Positions 1 to 7,494 of a stretch of DNA of 17,895 nucleotides are shown piece after piece. The DNA is taken from contig JADHUQ010000024.1 of NCBI GenBank assembly GCA_016784425.1, positions 1 to 17,895 of the forward strand, written 5' to 3'. The DNA comes from Candidatus Delongbacteria bacterium (GTDB lineage: Bacteria; CAIWAD01; BS150m-G50). The notes below the pieces were generated by a model that saw only the letters and a list, made by a program, of their open reading frames with translations, did not search any database and had not been told where the DNA came from. The number at the start of each line of letters is the position of its first letter. Position 1 is the stretch's first letter. The position numbers and the translations under genes are program-made.

Positions 1-1
1 T

Positions 2-631
2 GTTCTACTGGGTACAGATGTCCTTTTCGAACTCACCCTGACCGCCATCGCCGGTAACTACCTGGCTGAAGCTAAAAAAGGTTATTCGCTCCAGGAGGGG
101 GTGCTCTGGCATTTCTCCCTTGCCTGCGCCATCGCTTCAAATTTGCTCGCAGAGGAGCTGGGGTTCAAGGATACACAATGTCTCTACACTGCGGCCTTGT
201 TGCAGGAGATCGGCAAACTGATTCTCGATCCCTATTTGGAGCCTGATGCAGAAAAGTTCAGGGCACTGAAGGAAGAGGCAGAACTGAATTGCTGTGAGAT
301 GGAGGAAAAGCTGCTTGGCCTCAATCATGCGCAGACAGGTGGGGCGGTCCTCAGCCACTGGAAACTACCGGAAAAAATCAGTGAAGCTGTCGCCTGGCAC
401 CATGACCCGTCACAGAACCAGATCAGCCAGGATCTCTCCGACCTGATTCAGCTTTCCGATATGCTGGTGGTTTCCCTCGACCTGGAGAAGCTGAACGTTA
501 ACGCCTGCTATCCCCTGGACGAACTTAAATTCCTGGATGCGGGGATCCCGGTGGAGAGAATCCCGGAACTGACAGCCACGCTGCGGGAACGGCTGGCGGC
601 GGCGGAGTCTTTCCTGGACGGAACCGGCTGA
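2..631 (+). CDS. HDOD domain signalling protein, C-terminal part (5' end outside window)
   Basis: The frame is open from base 2 to a TGA at 629-631, giving 209 visible residues; the start lies upstream of the window. The sequence has the helical HDOD pattern: an LLQEIGKLIL segment where true HD phosphohydrolases carry H-D-x-G-K, then LNHAQTGGAVLSHWKLP and an AVAWHHDP segment. The metal-binding HD pair is not intact (E replaces D before IGK). That fits the HDOD family, which usually acts as a signalling or protein-binding module in bacterial output pathways and not as a phosphodiesterase. A GTG at 101 is an internal codon, since the domain extends further upstream. The gene converges on a minus-strand response regulator with only 7 nt between the two stop codons and no visible terminator. 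Any N-terminal receiver or other domain cannot be seen. The family call is fairly sure and the specific role is unknown. Confidence 0.8.
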   Translation, partial: VLLGTDVLFELTLTAIAGNYLAEAKKGYSLQEGVLWHFSLACAIASNLLAEELGFKDTQCLYTAALLQEIGKLILDPYLEPDAEKFRALKEEAELNCCEMEEKLLGLNHAQTGGAVLSHWKLPEKISEAVAWHHDPSQNQISQDLSDLIQLSDMLVVSLDLEKLNVNACYPLDELKFLDAGIPVERIPELTATLRERLAAAESFLDGTG

Positions 632-638
632 GCAGAGC

Positions 639-2009
639 TCATTCTAACTCGTATTTACGAATGCGATAACGCAATGTCTCACGTGATAAACCGAGTCGAC
701 GTGCAGCCCGGCTGACATTGTAACGTGCCTGCTCCAGCACTTGCGAGATGATCATCTTCTCATGTTCAACCAAAGAGAATCCATCCAACGGAATCTGGAA
801 TCCGTTCTCCTGCTCTGTTTCCTGTTCCACAACCTGCCGTTCGATTCCCTGCCTTAGAAAGAGGTGTTCCGGCTCTATCCACTCGCTGCTTTCGATCAGG
901 ACCGCCCGTTCGAGTGCGTTACGCAGTTCACGGATATTGCCCGGCCAGTTGTAGTTCAACATCGCTTCACTGGTCGCGGGAGACAGCCCTCTTATATGTT
1001 TGCGGTACTCCAGGTTAAAACGCTCAATGAAATGCTCAGCCAGCAGTATGATATCCCGGTGACGCTCCCTGAGTGGGGGTAGACGCAGGGTCAATACATC
1101 GAGCCGGTAGAATAGATCCTCCCGGAAGGCACCAGCGCCAATCATCTGCTCCAGGTTGCGATGGGTGGCGGCGATAAAACGCACATCGACATTCAGATTG
1201 GCAGTTCCACCCACCCGCCGAATAGACTTCTGCTCCAGTACCCGCAACAGTTTTCCCTGTAACTCCAGCTCCATATCACCGATTTCGTCCAGGAAAAAAG
1301 TACCCCCTGACGCCTCTTCGATCAACCCGATTTTTCGTTTGCGGGCATCGGTAAATGCCCCCTTCTCATAACCGAACAGTTCAGATTCCAGCAGGGTAGC
1401 GGGCATGGCGGAGCAGTTGATCTCCAGAAACGGTTCATCGCAGCGGGTTGAATGGCGATGGATGGCAAGGGCCAGCAGCTCCTTACCGGTACCGGTTTCC
1501 CCCTTGATGAGCACGGTGGCACTGGGACTGGCGGCGACGCGCGGCACCATCTCCATAACTTTCTGAAAAGCTACCGATTCCCCCAGCATCTCCTGTGGTT
1601 GCAGCTTTTCCTGTCGGCTGGAGAGCAGGTCACGCTCTTTTTCCAGCCGTTTCTGAGTAATGGCATGCTCGACGATCAACCGCAGACGGTCGAGTTGTAA
1701 CGGTTTTGGGATATAATCGTAAGCGCCCAGTTTCATCGACTGTACAACCAGATCGGGATCGGTGTGTCCGGTAATCATCACCACCGGCAACCTTGTATCG
1801 GTCTGGCGAATCCGCTCCAGCAGTTCAAGACCGGAAATTCCAGGCAAACTGATATCCAGCAGAACCAGATCGGGGGAATGCGCTTCCAGCACACGCCAGG
1901 CATCTTCAGCCGAAGTGAAGAGATCGACCTTGTGATCGAGATCGGTCAGGAACAGCTCCAGCATGGAACGAACATCAGGTTCATCATCAACAATGAATAT
2001 GTGGCTCAT
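639..2009 (-). CDS. Sigma-54-dependent NtrC-family response regulator
   Basis: This 456-residue protein has three domains in the classic order. The receiver (about residues 1-115) has acidic D8/D9, phospho-acceptor D52 in LVLLDISLPG, T80 and K102. The AAA+ sigma-54 interaction domain (about 145-380) has Walker A GETGTGKE, Walker B GGTFFLDEIGD, a GAFTDA loop and the NWPGNIREL sensor segment. A Fis-type helix-turn-helix closes the protein (NVSRAARRLGLSRETLRYRI). It should activate sigma-54 promoters after phosphorylation by a histidine kinase, and no kinase is encoded nearby. I chose the ATG at 2007-2009 because the receiver starts there (MSHIFIVDDE) and a GAGGGAA Shine-Dalgarno sits about 8 nt upstream; an in-frame ATG 7 codons earlier has no such support. 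The loop reads GAFTDA where GAFTGA is the consensus, a variant seen in active members. The gene lies 53 nt after rsgA and may be co-transcribed or have its own promoter. Confidence 0.92.
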   Translation of the reverse strand: MSHIFIVDDEPDVRSMLELFLTDLDHKVDLFTSAEDAWRVLEAHSPDLVLLDISLPGISGLELLERIRQTDTRLPVVMITGHTDPDLVVQSMKLGAYDYIPKPLQLDRLRLIVEHAITQKRLEKERDLLSSRQEKLQPQEMLGESVAFQKVMEMVPRVAASPSATVLIKGETGTGKELLALAIHRHSTRCDEPFLEINCSAMPATLLESELFGYEKGAFTDARKRKIGLIEEASGGTFFLDEIGDMELELQGKLLRVLEQKSIRRVGGTANLNVDVRFIAATHRNLEQMIGAGAFREDLFYRLDVLTLRLPPLRERHRDIILLAEHFIERFNLEYRKHIRGLSPATSEAMLNYNWPGNIRELRNALERAVLIESSEWIEPEHLFLRQGIERQVVEQETEQENGFQIPLDGFSLVEHEKMIISQVLEQARYNVSRAARRLGLSRETLRYRIRKYELE

Positions 2010-2062
2010 AACTTTCCCTCTACGGTTCAACTGTCCATTCGGTTGACAGTCTGCGCTCGGGT

Positions 2063-3169
2063 TTACAATGTATCACAAATGTGCAGATAACTACGATAGC
2101 GCTGCTCTGATAACTCTCCCTGTTCCAGGGCAGCTTTGACAGCACATCCCGGTTCCGATCGGTGCTGGCAACTGTTGAAATGACAGTCCGGTGCCAGACG
2201 CCTGAACTCGGGGAAATAATCCCGCAAATCATCCGGTTGGATTTGCCAAAGCTCAAACAACCGCAGACCGGGTGTGTCAATCAGAAATCCATCATCACGA
2301 TAGGGTAATAAGATGGAGCGGGTGGTAGTGTGCCGCCCCTTGTGCGAGGAGGAAATAACCCGTCCTACCTTCAAATCGAGTGAACAGTCCAGGGCATTGG
2401 CCAGGGAGGATTTACCCACTCCGCTCTGACCGGCAGCAACAGTCAGCTTCCCCCGTAACAGTGCATCCAGCTCTGCCAGGCCGTTACCACTGTTGGCACT
2501 GGTTTTGATGACCTGGTACCCCGCCTGCTGATAGATAGCTGCCAGGGCGTTGATACTGTCGTCCTGCTCCAGGTCAATCTTGTTGAAGCAGATGATAGCG
2601 GGGAGTGACTGACAGGCTGCGGCGATGAGGACACGGTCGATAAACTCCGGTTTGGGGTGCGGTTCTCTCACACTTGCAACCAGCAGCAACTGGTCGACAT
2701 TGGCTACCAGCACCTGCTCGATCTCGTGATGTATACGGGAAGCACGACTCAGGCGACTGTTGCGTGGGAGGATCTCTCTGATCACCCCTTCGTTCTGCGC
2801 GGCGGGAACAAACTTGACCAGGTCGCCCACTGCTACCGGTGTAGAGTCGCTTGAAGGAATAATGGTGGTTGACCGCAACCGGCAACTGTAATCCTCACCG
2901 CGGTGCCTGACCCTGACCGTGCGGCCTCTGTATTCCACTACCCGTCCCTCCAGCGTCGCGCTTTTGACTGGAACTGGTGTGGCCTGGTCCTTTACGGTTC
3001 GGTGCATCTCCTCGGCAATATCGTCGGCAATCTCCTCCAGATCTTCACCCTGGCGCTCAACCTCACGTAAAGCCCTGCTACGAGCCGCTTCACGGCGGAC
3101 GTCATTTTTGTCCAGTTCCTGGCGTAGTTGTCGTTGACGGCGCTTTTTAGTTCGAATCTGGCGTGGCAT
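2063..3169 (-). CDS. rsgA: Small ribosomal subunit biogenesis GTPase RsgA
   Basis: RsgA is a cytoplasmic GTPase that checks and releases factors during late 30S maturation. The GTPase motifs are circularly permuted, which is diagnostic: G4 FNKID (residues 195-199) comes first, then G1 GQSGVGKSS (247-255), G2-like KGRHTTT (277-283) and G3 DTPG (298-301). An OB-fold precedes them (about 70-135). The C-terminal zinc knuckle has C329, C334, H336 and C342. At 368 residues the protein is near the family norm, but the first 65 or so residues form a very charged tail, strongly basic and then acidic and probably helical, longer than in many homologues. The ATG at 3167-3169 has a strong GGGGAGG site and lies 2 nt after the transporter stop, so translation is probably coupled. 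Confidence in function is high; the role of the tail is unknown. Confidence 0.95.
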   Translation of the reverse strand: MPRQIRTKKRRQRQLRQELDKNDVRREAARSRALREVERQGEDLEEIADDIAEEMHRTVKDQATPVPVKSATLEGRVVEYRGRTVRVRHRGEDYSCRLRSTTIIPSSDSTPVAVGDLVKFVPAAQNEGVIREILPRNSRLSRASRIHHEIEQVLVANVDQLLLVASVREPHPKPEFIDRVLIAAACQSLPAIICFNKIDLEQDDSINALAAIYQQAGYQVIKTSANSGNGLAELDALLRGKLTVAAGQSGVGKSSLANALDCSLDLKVGRVISSSHKGRHTTTRSILLPYRDDGFLIDTPGLRLFELWQIQPDDLRDYFPEFRRLAPDCHFNSCQHRSEPGCAVKAALEQGELSEQRYRSYLHICDTL

Positions 3170-3171
3170 AA

Positions 3172-4506
3172 TCAGACCTCCCCACCGGTCAGGGTGCCGG
3201 ATACCGGTTCGAGTTCCCGGCTGAAGCGTTTTGCCTCTCTGATTCCCGCCTGCTCATCCACAAAAAACAGGATCAACCCGCCACTGAAAAAGAAAACCAG
3301 CAGTGCCAGCATACCGCTACGGATATCGTTGGTCCATAACGTGATCAGACCGTAAAGCAGTGGACCCAGCACGGTGGCAAATTTCCCTGATACCGCGAAG
3401 AAACCGAAAAACTCTGCGCTCATCTGCTCCGGCGTAAAGAGCCGCTGCAGTGAACGGGAGACTGCCTGTGAACCACCCATCACCATGCCGGCGAGGATAC
3501 CGAGAAACCAGAATTCCTGTACCGGCTCCAGCACCACCCCGAGGAAGTAGGCCCAGATAAGTAACAGAAACCAGAGCACCATTTGAATCAGCAGAATTGG
3601 ACGGTGTCCGTAACGATCAGCCAGCCAGCCGAAGAGCAGGGCACCCACCAGGGCTGTTCCCTGGATCATCAGGAAAAAGAGGATCAACTCTACCACTGAC
3701 ATCCCCAACGCTTGCGCACCGAAAATCGACGCCATGATTATGACCGTTTCGACACCATCATTGTACAACAGGAAAGCCACCAGGAACTTGAGTAGTTGTG
3801 GCAGCTGGTGCATACGGCGGAAGGTGGCTGTCAGACGACGCATACCAATTTTAAGATAACCACCCATTTCACCAGCTGGTAGTAACGGGCGATGATCCCG
3901 GACAAACCAGAACAGGGGCAGACTGAACAGCAGCCACCAGACACTCACTGTCAGAAATGACATCTGCTGGGTGTAACCCGGGAAGAAACGAAAAGCCAGG
4001 AAATTGAGTAACAGCAGCAAGCCCCCCCCGAGATAACCGGCGGCATAACCCAACCCGGATATCCAGCCTGTTTCACTCAGGGTGGTGATATCGGTCAGAA
4101 AGGAGTTGTAGAAGACATTGGCACCGGCAAAACCGATATTGCTCAGGATAAACCACCCTGCAGCCCATTTCACATGACCGGGACCGCTGAAATAGAGCAT
4201 GGCGGTTGCTCCGATGCCGAGTAGTGCACACCAGATCAGGTAACGGCGACGGCGGCCGGAGTAATCCGCCAGGGCACCCAGCAATGGTGAACCAACAGCA
4301 ACCACTACCATTGACAACGCGACGATAAAAGTGAACAGGGATGCTCCGGGAATGTGAATGGTCCACCCCAGCAGTTGCCAATCCACCCCTTCCTGGCCAC
4401 CAGCAATAGTCTGGGCAAAGTATTTGTTGAAGATGACCGCCAGAATAATGACCGCGTAGGAAGAATTGGCAAAATCGTAAAGGACCCAGGCGAAGGTACG
4501 TTTCAT
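3172..4506 (-). CDS. MFS transporter, UMF1 (Atg22-like) family
   Basis: This 444-residue inner-membrane protein has about 12 hydrophobic segments. It opens with the signature WVLYDFANSSYAVII, typical of the UMF1 family of major facilitator transporters (related to fungal vacuolar Atg22 effluxers). The MFS loop motif appears after TM2 as GALADYSGRRRR and again in the second half as GWLADRYGHRP. The substrate is unknown; an amino-acid efflux role is only an analogy to Atg22. The ATG overlaps the cdaA stop codon in an ATGA arrangement and rsgA follows 2 nt downstream, so it is internal to the tsaB-cdaA-transporter-rsgA operon. A G8 run (C8 at 4022-4029 on the plus strand) lies within the coding sequence, in a glycine/leucine-rich membrane segment. 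The family call is secure. Confidence 0.88.
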   Translation of the reverse strand: MKRTFAWVLYDFANSSYAVIILAVIFNKYFAQTIAGGQEGVDWQLLGWTIHIPGASLFTFIVALSMVVVAVGSPLLGALADYSGRRRRYLIWCALLGIGATAMLYFSGPGHVKWAAGWFILSNIGFAGANVFYNSFLTDITTLSETGWISGLGYAAGYLGGGLLLLLNFLAFRFFPGYTQQMSFLTVSVWWLLFSLPLFWFVRDHRPLLPAGEMGGYLKIGMRRLTATFRRMHQLPQLLKFLVAFLLYNDGVETVIIMASIFGAQALGMSVVELILFFLMIQGTALVGALLFGWLADRYGHRPILLIQMVLWFLLLIWAYFLGVVLEPVQEFWFLGILAGMVMGGSQAVSRSLQRLFTPEQMSAEFFGFFAVSGKFATVLGPLLYGLITLWTNDIRSGMLALLVFFFSGGLILFFVDEQAGIREAKRFSRELEPVSGTLTGGEV

Positions 4507-5303
4507 GCCTGTTGCACCTGTGCTGTGGGGATCAGTTCGCCATCCCCGGTCAACAGCACCGTCAGGTATTCCTGCAGTTGCACGCCGTCGGCTACGGCAA
4601 TGAATTCCCCGGCCAGCGCCAGCGAGATACGACCGGTTTCTTCGGATATAATCACAGTCACCGCGTCTGACTCCTCCGACATGCCGAGAGCTGCCCGGTG
4701 ACGGGTACCGAGTACCGTCTCATAATGGGGATTACTGGAGATGGGGAGGGTACATTTAGCTGCTACAATCCTGTTACGCTCGATGATGACAGCACCATCG
4801 TGCAGCGGTGTACGTGGAAAGAAGAGGGATACCAGCAGTGGCGCTTTTACCGAGGCATCGATGGTGATACCGGTCTCGGTTATCATCTTCAGTCCCACCT
4901 CACGGATGATGACGAACAATCCACCATACTGACGACGGGAGAGCTCTTCCGCAGCATTGACGATCTCCTCAATGGGGGCTGCTTCGGATATATTAAAGAG
5001 ATGCCGGAAAATATTGGTCTGACCGAGCTGAATCAGAAATCGCCGCAGCTCCGGATGGAATATGATAATCAGAGCTATCACCCAGATTGTCGCGAAATTC
5101 TGGAAGATCACCGACATGATAGAGAGGTTGAGAATCCGTACCAGGAAGGATATGAGTAAGAGCAACACCAATCCCATGATCATGGCAGAAGCACGGGTAC
5201 CGCGGACCAGTCTCAGCAGCTGAAAGTAGAGCGTCCCGACCAGTAAGACATCGAGCATATCCCATATCGTGAAGGGGATGAAACCGACATGAAAGAGCGT
5301 CAT
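4503..5303 (-). CDS. cdaA: Membrane-bound diadenylate cyclase CdaA (c-di-AMP synthase)
   Basis: This 266-residue protein condenses two ATP into cyclic di-AMP. Three predicted membrane helices (about residues 15-33, 39-57, 66-84) anchor it, and a cytosolic DAC domain follows (about 105-250). Both catalytic signatures are intact: DGA at 169-171 (in TPLHDGAVII) and the RHR motif in GTRHRAA at 199-205. Length and topology match the CdaA/DacA class rather than DisA or the soluble CdaS. The usual Firmicutes neighbours cdaR and glmM are absent. Instead the gene sits between tsaB (4-nt overlap) and a UMF1 transporter (4-nt overlap), so all three are probably translated in a coupled way. The start has an AAGGA site within the end of tsaB. 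No c-di-AMP receptor or phosphodiesterase (DHH-DHHA1) is visible in the window. Function is assigned with high confidence. Confidence 0.93.
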   Translation of the reverse strand: MTLFHVGFIPFTIWDMLDVLLVGTLYFQLLRLVRGTRASAMIMGLVLLLLISFLVRILNLSIMSVIFQNFATIWVIALIIIFHPELRRFLIQLGQTNIFRHLFNISEAAPIEEIVNAAEELSRRQYGGLFVIIREVGLKMITETGITIDASVKAPLLVSLFFPRTPLHDGAVIIERNRIVAAKCTLPISSNPHYETVLGTRHRAALGMSEESDAVTVIISEETGRISLALAGEFIAVADGVQLQEYLTVLLTGDGELIPTAQVQQA

Positions 5304-5998
5304 GGAGAGATTCCTTTCCCGGGGGGTGTCGGTTTGAAATCCACCTGATAGTATGGTTCGGCGGTATTGAGGGCACGACCACCATGTCTGGCAATCTCCT
5401 CCTGTCCGAGTGAGTAAAGCCAGTCCAGGGAGAGCTGGCGGTCATGAGGTGAAAGCAGATTGAAACGGCTGGTCTCGAGACGGGTTTCCGTCGCTGGGAA
5501 CACCGCTTCGATGGCTCCGGTAAAATATGCTCCGGCTGGCAACTCCTGCAGGTCTAAGCTGGTAAGTACAAACGGTTCGCGAAACCGTTGCACTACCGAA
5601 TCCTGCTTGCGATACCCTGCACTGAAGACAGCATCTTTACGGTAAAACACGCAGGGATAGATCTCGGCCTCCCGGGAGTTGATACCGCGAGCGAGAGCAT
5701 CCAGTGTGTTGACACCTGCATAGTTCACCTGCTGATCAAAAAAGATTCCCTTTAACAGCGACAGGCCAACCCGCAGGCCGGTGAATGAGCCAGGTCCATG
5801 GGCACAGATGACTGTTTCCACCGCCGACAGCTCCAGCTTCAGTTCCAACAGCATTTCTTGCAGGCTGGTCTTGAGCAGGGAGCCGGTGCGGCGGGGGTCA
5901 CCCCAAAGACGGGCAGCCGCCAGTTGATCATCTCTGAAAATGGCAATTGCAGATCGTGGTGTGGCGCTGTTCAGGACAAAGGCAATGCTGTGCGGCAT
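5300..5998 (-). CDS. tsaB: tRNA t6A37 biosynthesis protein TsaB
   Basis: TsaB is the non-catalytic partner of TsaD in making N6-threonylcarbamoyl-adenosine at position 37 of ANN-decoding tRNAs. The 232-residue length fits. The family hallmark GPGSFTGLRVG is at residues 68-78 (family form HGPGSFTGxRxG), followed by the TLDALARG segment. The N-terminal strand reads FVLNSAT where homologues usually have an aspartate (IDTAT-like), so the ASKHA phosphate-1 position is altered; TsaB is not the catalytic subunit, so this is tolerable. It is the first gene of the minus-strand block. The ATG at 5996-5998 has only a weak GAGTG site. The neighbouring rsgA also serves translation. TsaD and TsaE are not in the window. 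Confidence 0.88.
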   Translation of the reverse strand: MPHSIAFVLNSATPRSAIAIFRDDQLAAARLWGDPRRTGSLLKTSLQEMLLELKLELSAVETVICAHGPGSFTGLRVGLSLLKGIFFDQQVNYAGVNTLDALARGINSREAEIYPCVFYRKDAVFSAGYRKQDSVVQRFREPFVLTSLDLQELPAGAYFTGAIEAVFPATETRLETSRFNLLSPHDRQLSLDWLYSLGQEEIARHGGRALNTAEPYYQVDFKPTPPGKGISP

Positions 5999-6033
5999 TG
6001 ATCACTCATTTTTATACGGACCGGCCAAAGTGG

Positions 6034-6062
6034 AATATGGGAACAACCTTTTTGAATGACAA
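6034..6062 (-). promoter_or_regulatory. Candidate sigma-70 promoter for the tsaB-cdaA-rsgA block
   Basis: Reading the minus strand, TTGTCA (plus-strand 6057-6062, 5/6 to the -35 consensus) is followed after 17 nt by CATATT (6034-6039, 4/6 to the -10 consensus). Transcription would start about 28 nt before the tsaB start codon. Placement and spacing are good, but the match is moderate and AT-rich DNA gives such hits by chance. Confidence 0.35.
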
Positions 6063-6490
6063 GTGTTTATAGCGCGGCTTTGAATTAATTTTACTCATAC
6101 TGATAATTCGTCTCGCGTATACTCTTGTAGTACAGCATGTTACGCGGAATCATGCAAATATCGAAGGTGACTATTTTAATACCGCGGTATAAGGGTAAAT
6201 GAACCAGTTTGGTTTGATTTATTGAAATCTTACTGACTATTGGACCTGTCAATTCGACTTTCCGAACTTTATGTGCAATATTAACAATGAGATAGGCATT
6301 TTACTTATAACCCATTATCAGTCATATGACCCAATTATCTACATAAGTATCGGTATTTCATTGGCTTGGGTTTAGTGCCATAGCGATTATTATTCGTCTT
6401 AGTGATCCGAGGATCAGAAAACCGTAAGCGTATGTTTCCATAGTCTTTCAACAGTAATGCTATACCGATGCTCGCAAAGATGTCTTCTAT

Positions 6491-6544
6491 AGTATTGCTT
6501 GGTCTTTAATGATCGCAAAGGGGATTAGTTTGCGAAGCAATACT
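6491..6544. repeat. Nested inverted repeat (outer 10 bp, inner 7 bp)
   Basis: The outer arms AGTATTGCTT (6491-6500) and AAGCAATACT (6535-6544) are perfect reverse complements. They enclose inner arms TCGCAAA (6513-6519) and TTTGCGA (6529-6535), also perfect; the two right arms share base 6535. The whole could fold as one branched hairpin as RNA or single-stranded DNA. It abuts the 14-bp repeat at 6545. No poly-T follows, so a simple terminator is unlikely. Confidence 0.65.
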
Positions 6545-6602
6545 GCATCGACCAGCGAAACTCTGTCTCTATTTTTCTGATTGGCCGCTCGCTGGTCGAT
6601 GC
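6545..6602. repeat. Perfect 14-bp inverted repeat around a 30-nt loop
   Basis: The arms GCATCGACCAGCGA (6545-6558) and TCGCTGGTCGATGC (6589-6602) match perfectly, and the arms are GC-rich in AT-rich surroundings. A 14-bp match at this distance is not expected by chance in 1.5 kb. The loop holds TTTTT (6572-6576). No transposase or tandem copy is seen. It could be a small structured RNA, a miniature transposable element relic or a protein-binding dyad. Confidence 0.7.
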
Positions 6603-7018
6603 GGGGCCCGATGCTTTGCTGACCGCGCTATAGGCGAATCAGAAAACGCTGGAAGAACTCTTATGTTCGTGGTTTGCACAATTATAGTAGAAATTTCGAT
6701 AGAAACAGCAGGATGAGCATCGAACGCGCCATACAACAGAATCAGAAGATGGCCAGAGGCTGGATGAAATTGAAAATTCTGATCCAGGCAGTAATGCATC
6801 TGGCATTTTGAACTGATTAACGCGAAAGAGGATCACTCAATTTGTTGTATGCTTGCAGTATGAGATGTGTTGCATGTGGTTACTTTTTCAGAAGGAGCGG
6901 GAGGTAATTCTCATAAGATTTCATATAGAATATCCTTCAGAACTGATCGAAGTTAACGTATAGTCAGATTGACATTAGATCTCCCAACCTGAACCATGAG
7001 TTAAAGACAGGTGCGATC

Positions 7019-7037
7019 TTTGGGGATATATCCCAAA
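7019..7037. repeat. Dyad symmetry TTTGGG-N7-CCCAAA with palindromic core
   Basis: Arms TTTGGG (7019-7024) and CCCAAA (7032-7037) flank GATATAT, and the core GGGATATATCCC (7023-7034) is a perfect 12-bp palindrome. It lies about 460 bp upstream of the plus-strand gene. It could be an operator, but one palindrome of this size is not far from chance. Confidence 0.35.
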
Positions 7038-7484
7038 TAGTCGACCCCAAAATCAACCACACATTTTCGCGATCTATTTGTTTACATAATATTTCTTATA
7101 CGAACATGGCCCAGGATTCAAGTGGCTCTGGTGGCCGGTTTAGAGCGCCCTTCTGCTGTGTGAATAACTTGTGGGGAAAACCTGTTTTTTTGTAATACAG
7201 GTCGACGTTTCACAACTGTCACTTCGCTGTTCGAGAATCTACGGCATCCATCATGGTCAACTTCATATCAAACACTTGCATGCTTTATAACTCCCCATCG
7301 CTGTGCCATTCACTTCAGTACACATCTTTTGTAAGATCAATTACCGTGGGTACACTCATCTGCCTTTTACTTTTTCTCTGGAACAATTGATCTGGGATTG
7401 TATTTGACATGGCAGCGGATATTTCCGAAATTGGAATGACGATTTTATCACTGGACTGCAGTTTTGTTTTACCAGGAATAAGTC

Positions 7485-7490
7485 AGGGAG
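7485..7490 (+). promoter_or_regulatory. Ribosome binding site selecting the TTG start at 7495
   Basis: AGGGAG ends 4 nt before the TTG at 7495-7497. It is the only good Shine-Dalgarno near the 5' end of the 845-codon frame. There is no ATG or GTG in this frame between an upstream TGA (7405-7407) and the secretion signal, so this site fixes the start. Confidence 0.65.
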
Positions 7491-7494
7491 CAAC

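Larger units (their letters stand above)
5999..7494. other. 1.5-kb AT-rich intergenic region without a convincing gene
   Basis: The region lies between divergent genes (tsaB leftward, the GH2-like fusion rightward). It is visibly more AT-rich than its flanks. No open frame has both a plausible start and recognisable protein character; the longest is about 76 codons on the minus strand at 6569-6799 and looks random. It does contain structure: a nested inverted-repeat cluster at 6491-6602, perfect palindromes ATACCGCGGTAT (6179-6190) and GTCATATGAC (6321-6330), and a dyad at 7019-7037. Promoters for both flanking genes should be here. A long leader, a small RNA or the relic of a mobile element are all possible. 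Confidence 0.6.

Noticed and set aside
2030..2050. 6-bp inverted repeat ACTGTC/GACAGT between rsgA and the response regulator
   Set aside because: The stem is short and no T-run follows on either strand, so a terminator or operator is not supported.
6569..6799. 76-codon minus-strand frame in the intergenic region
   Set aside because: No ribosome site, no recognisable domain, and it runs across the 14-bp inverted repeat.
6713..6811. 32-codon plus-strand frame after AGCAGG
   Set aside because: A weak ribosome site and a short amphipathic peptide are not enough to call a gene; I could not link it to any family or transposase remnant.
7159..7167. DnaA-box-like TGTGAATAA and an apparent excess of GATC sites, hinting at a replication origin
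   Set aside because: Only one box was found and no dnaA, gidA/mnmG or parAB neighbours are present. A single 9-mer in AT-rich DNA is weak.
7404..7432. TTGACA as a -35 box for the GH2-like gene
   Set aside because: No acceptable -10 box stands 16-18 nt downstream (GAAATT at best).
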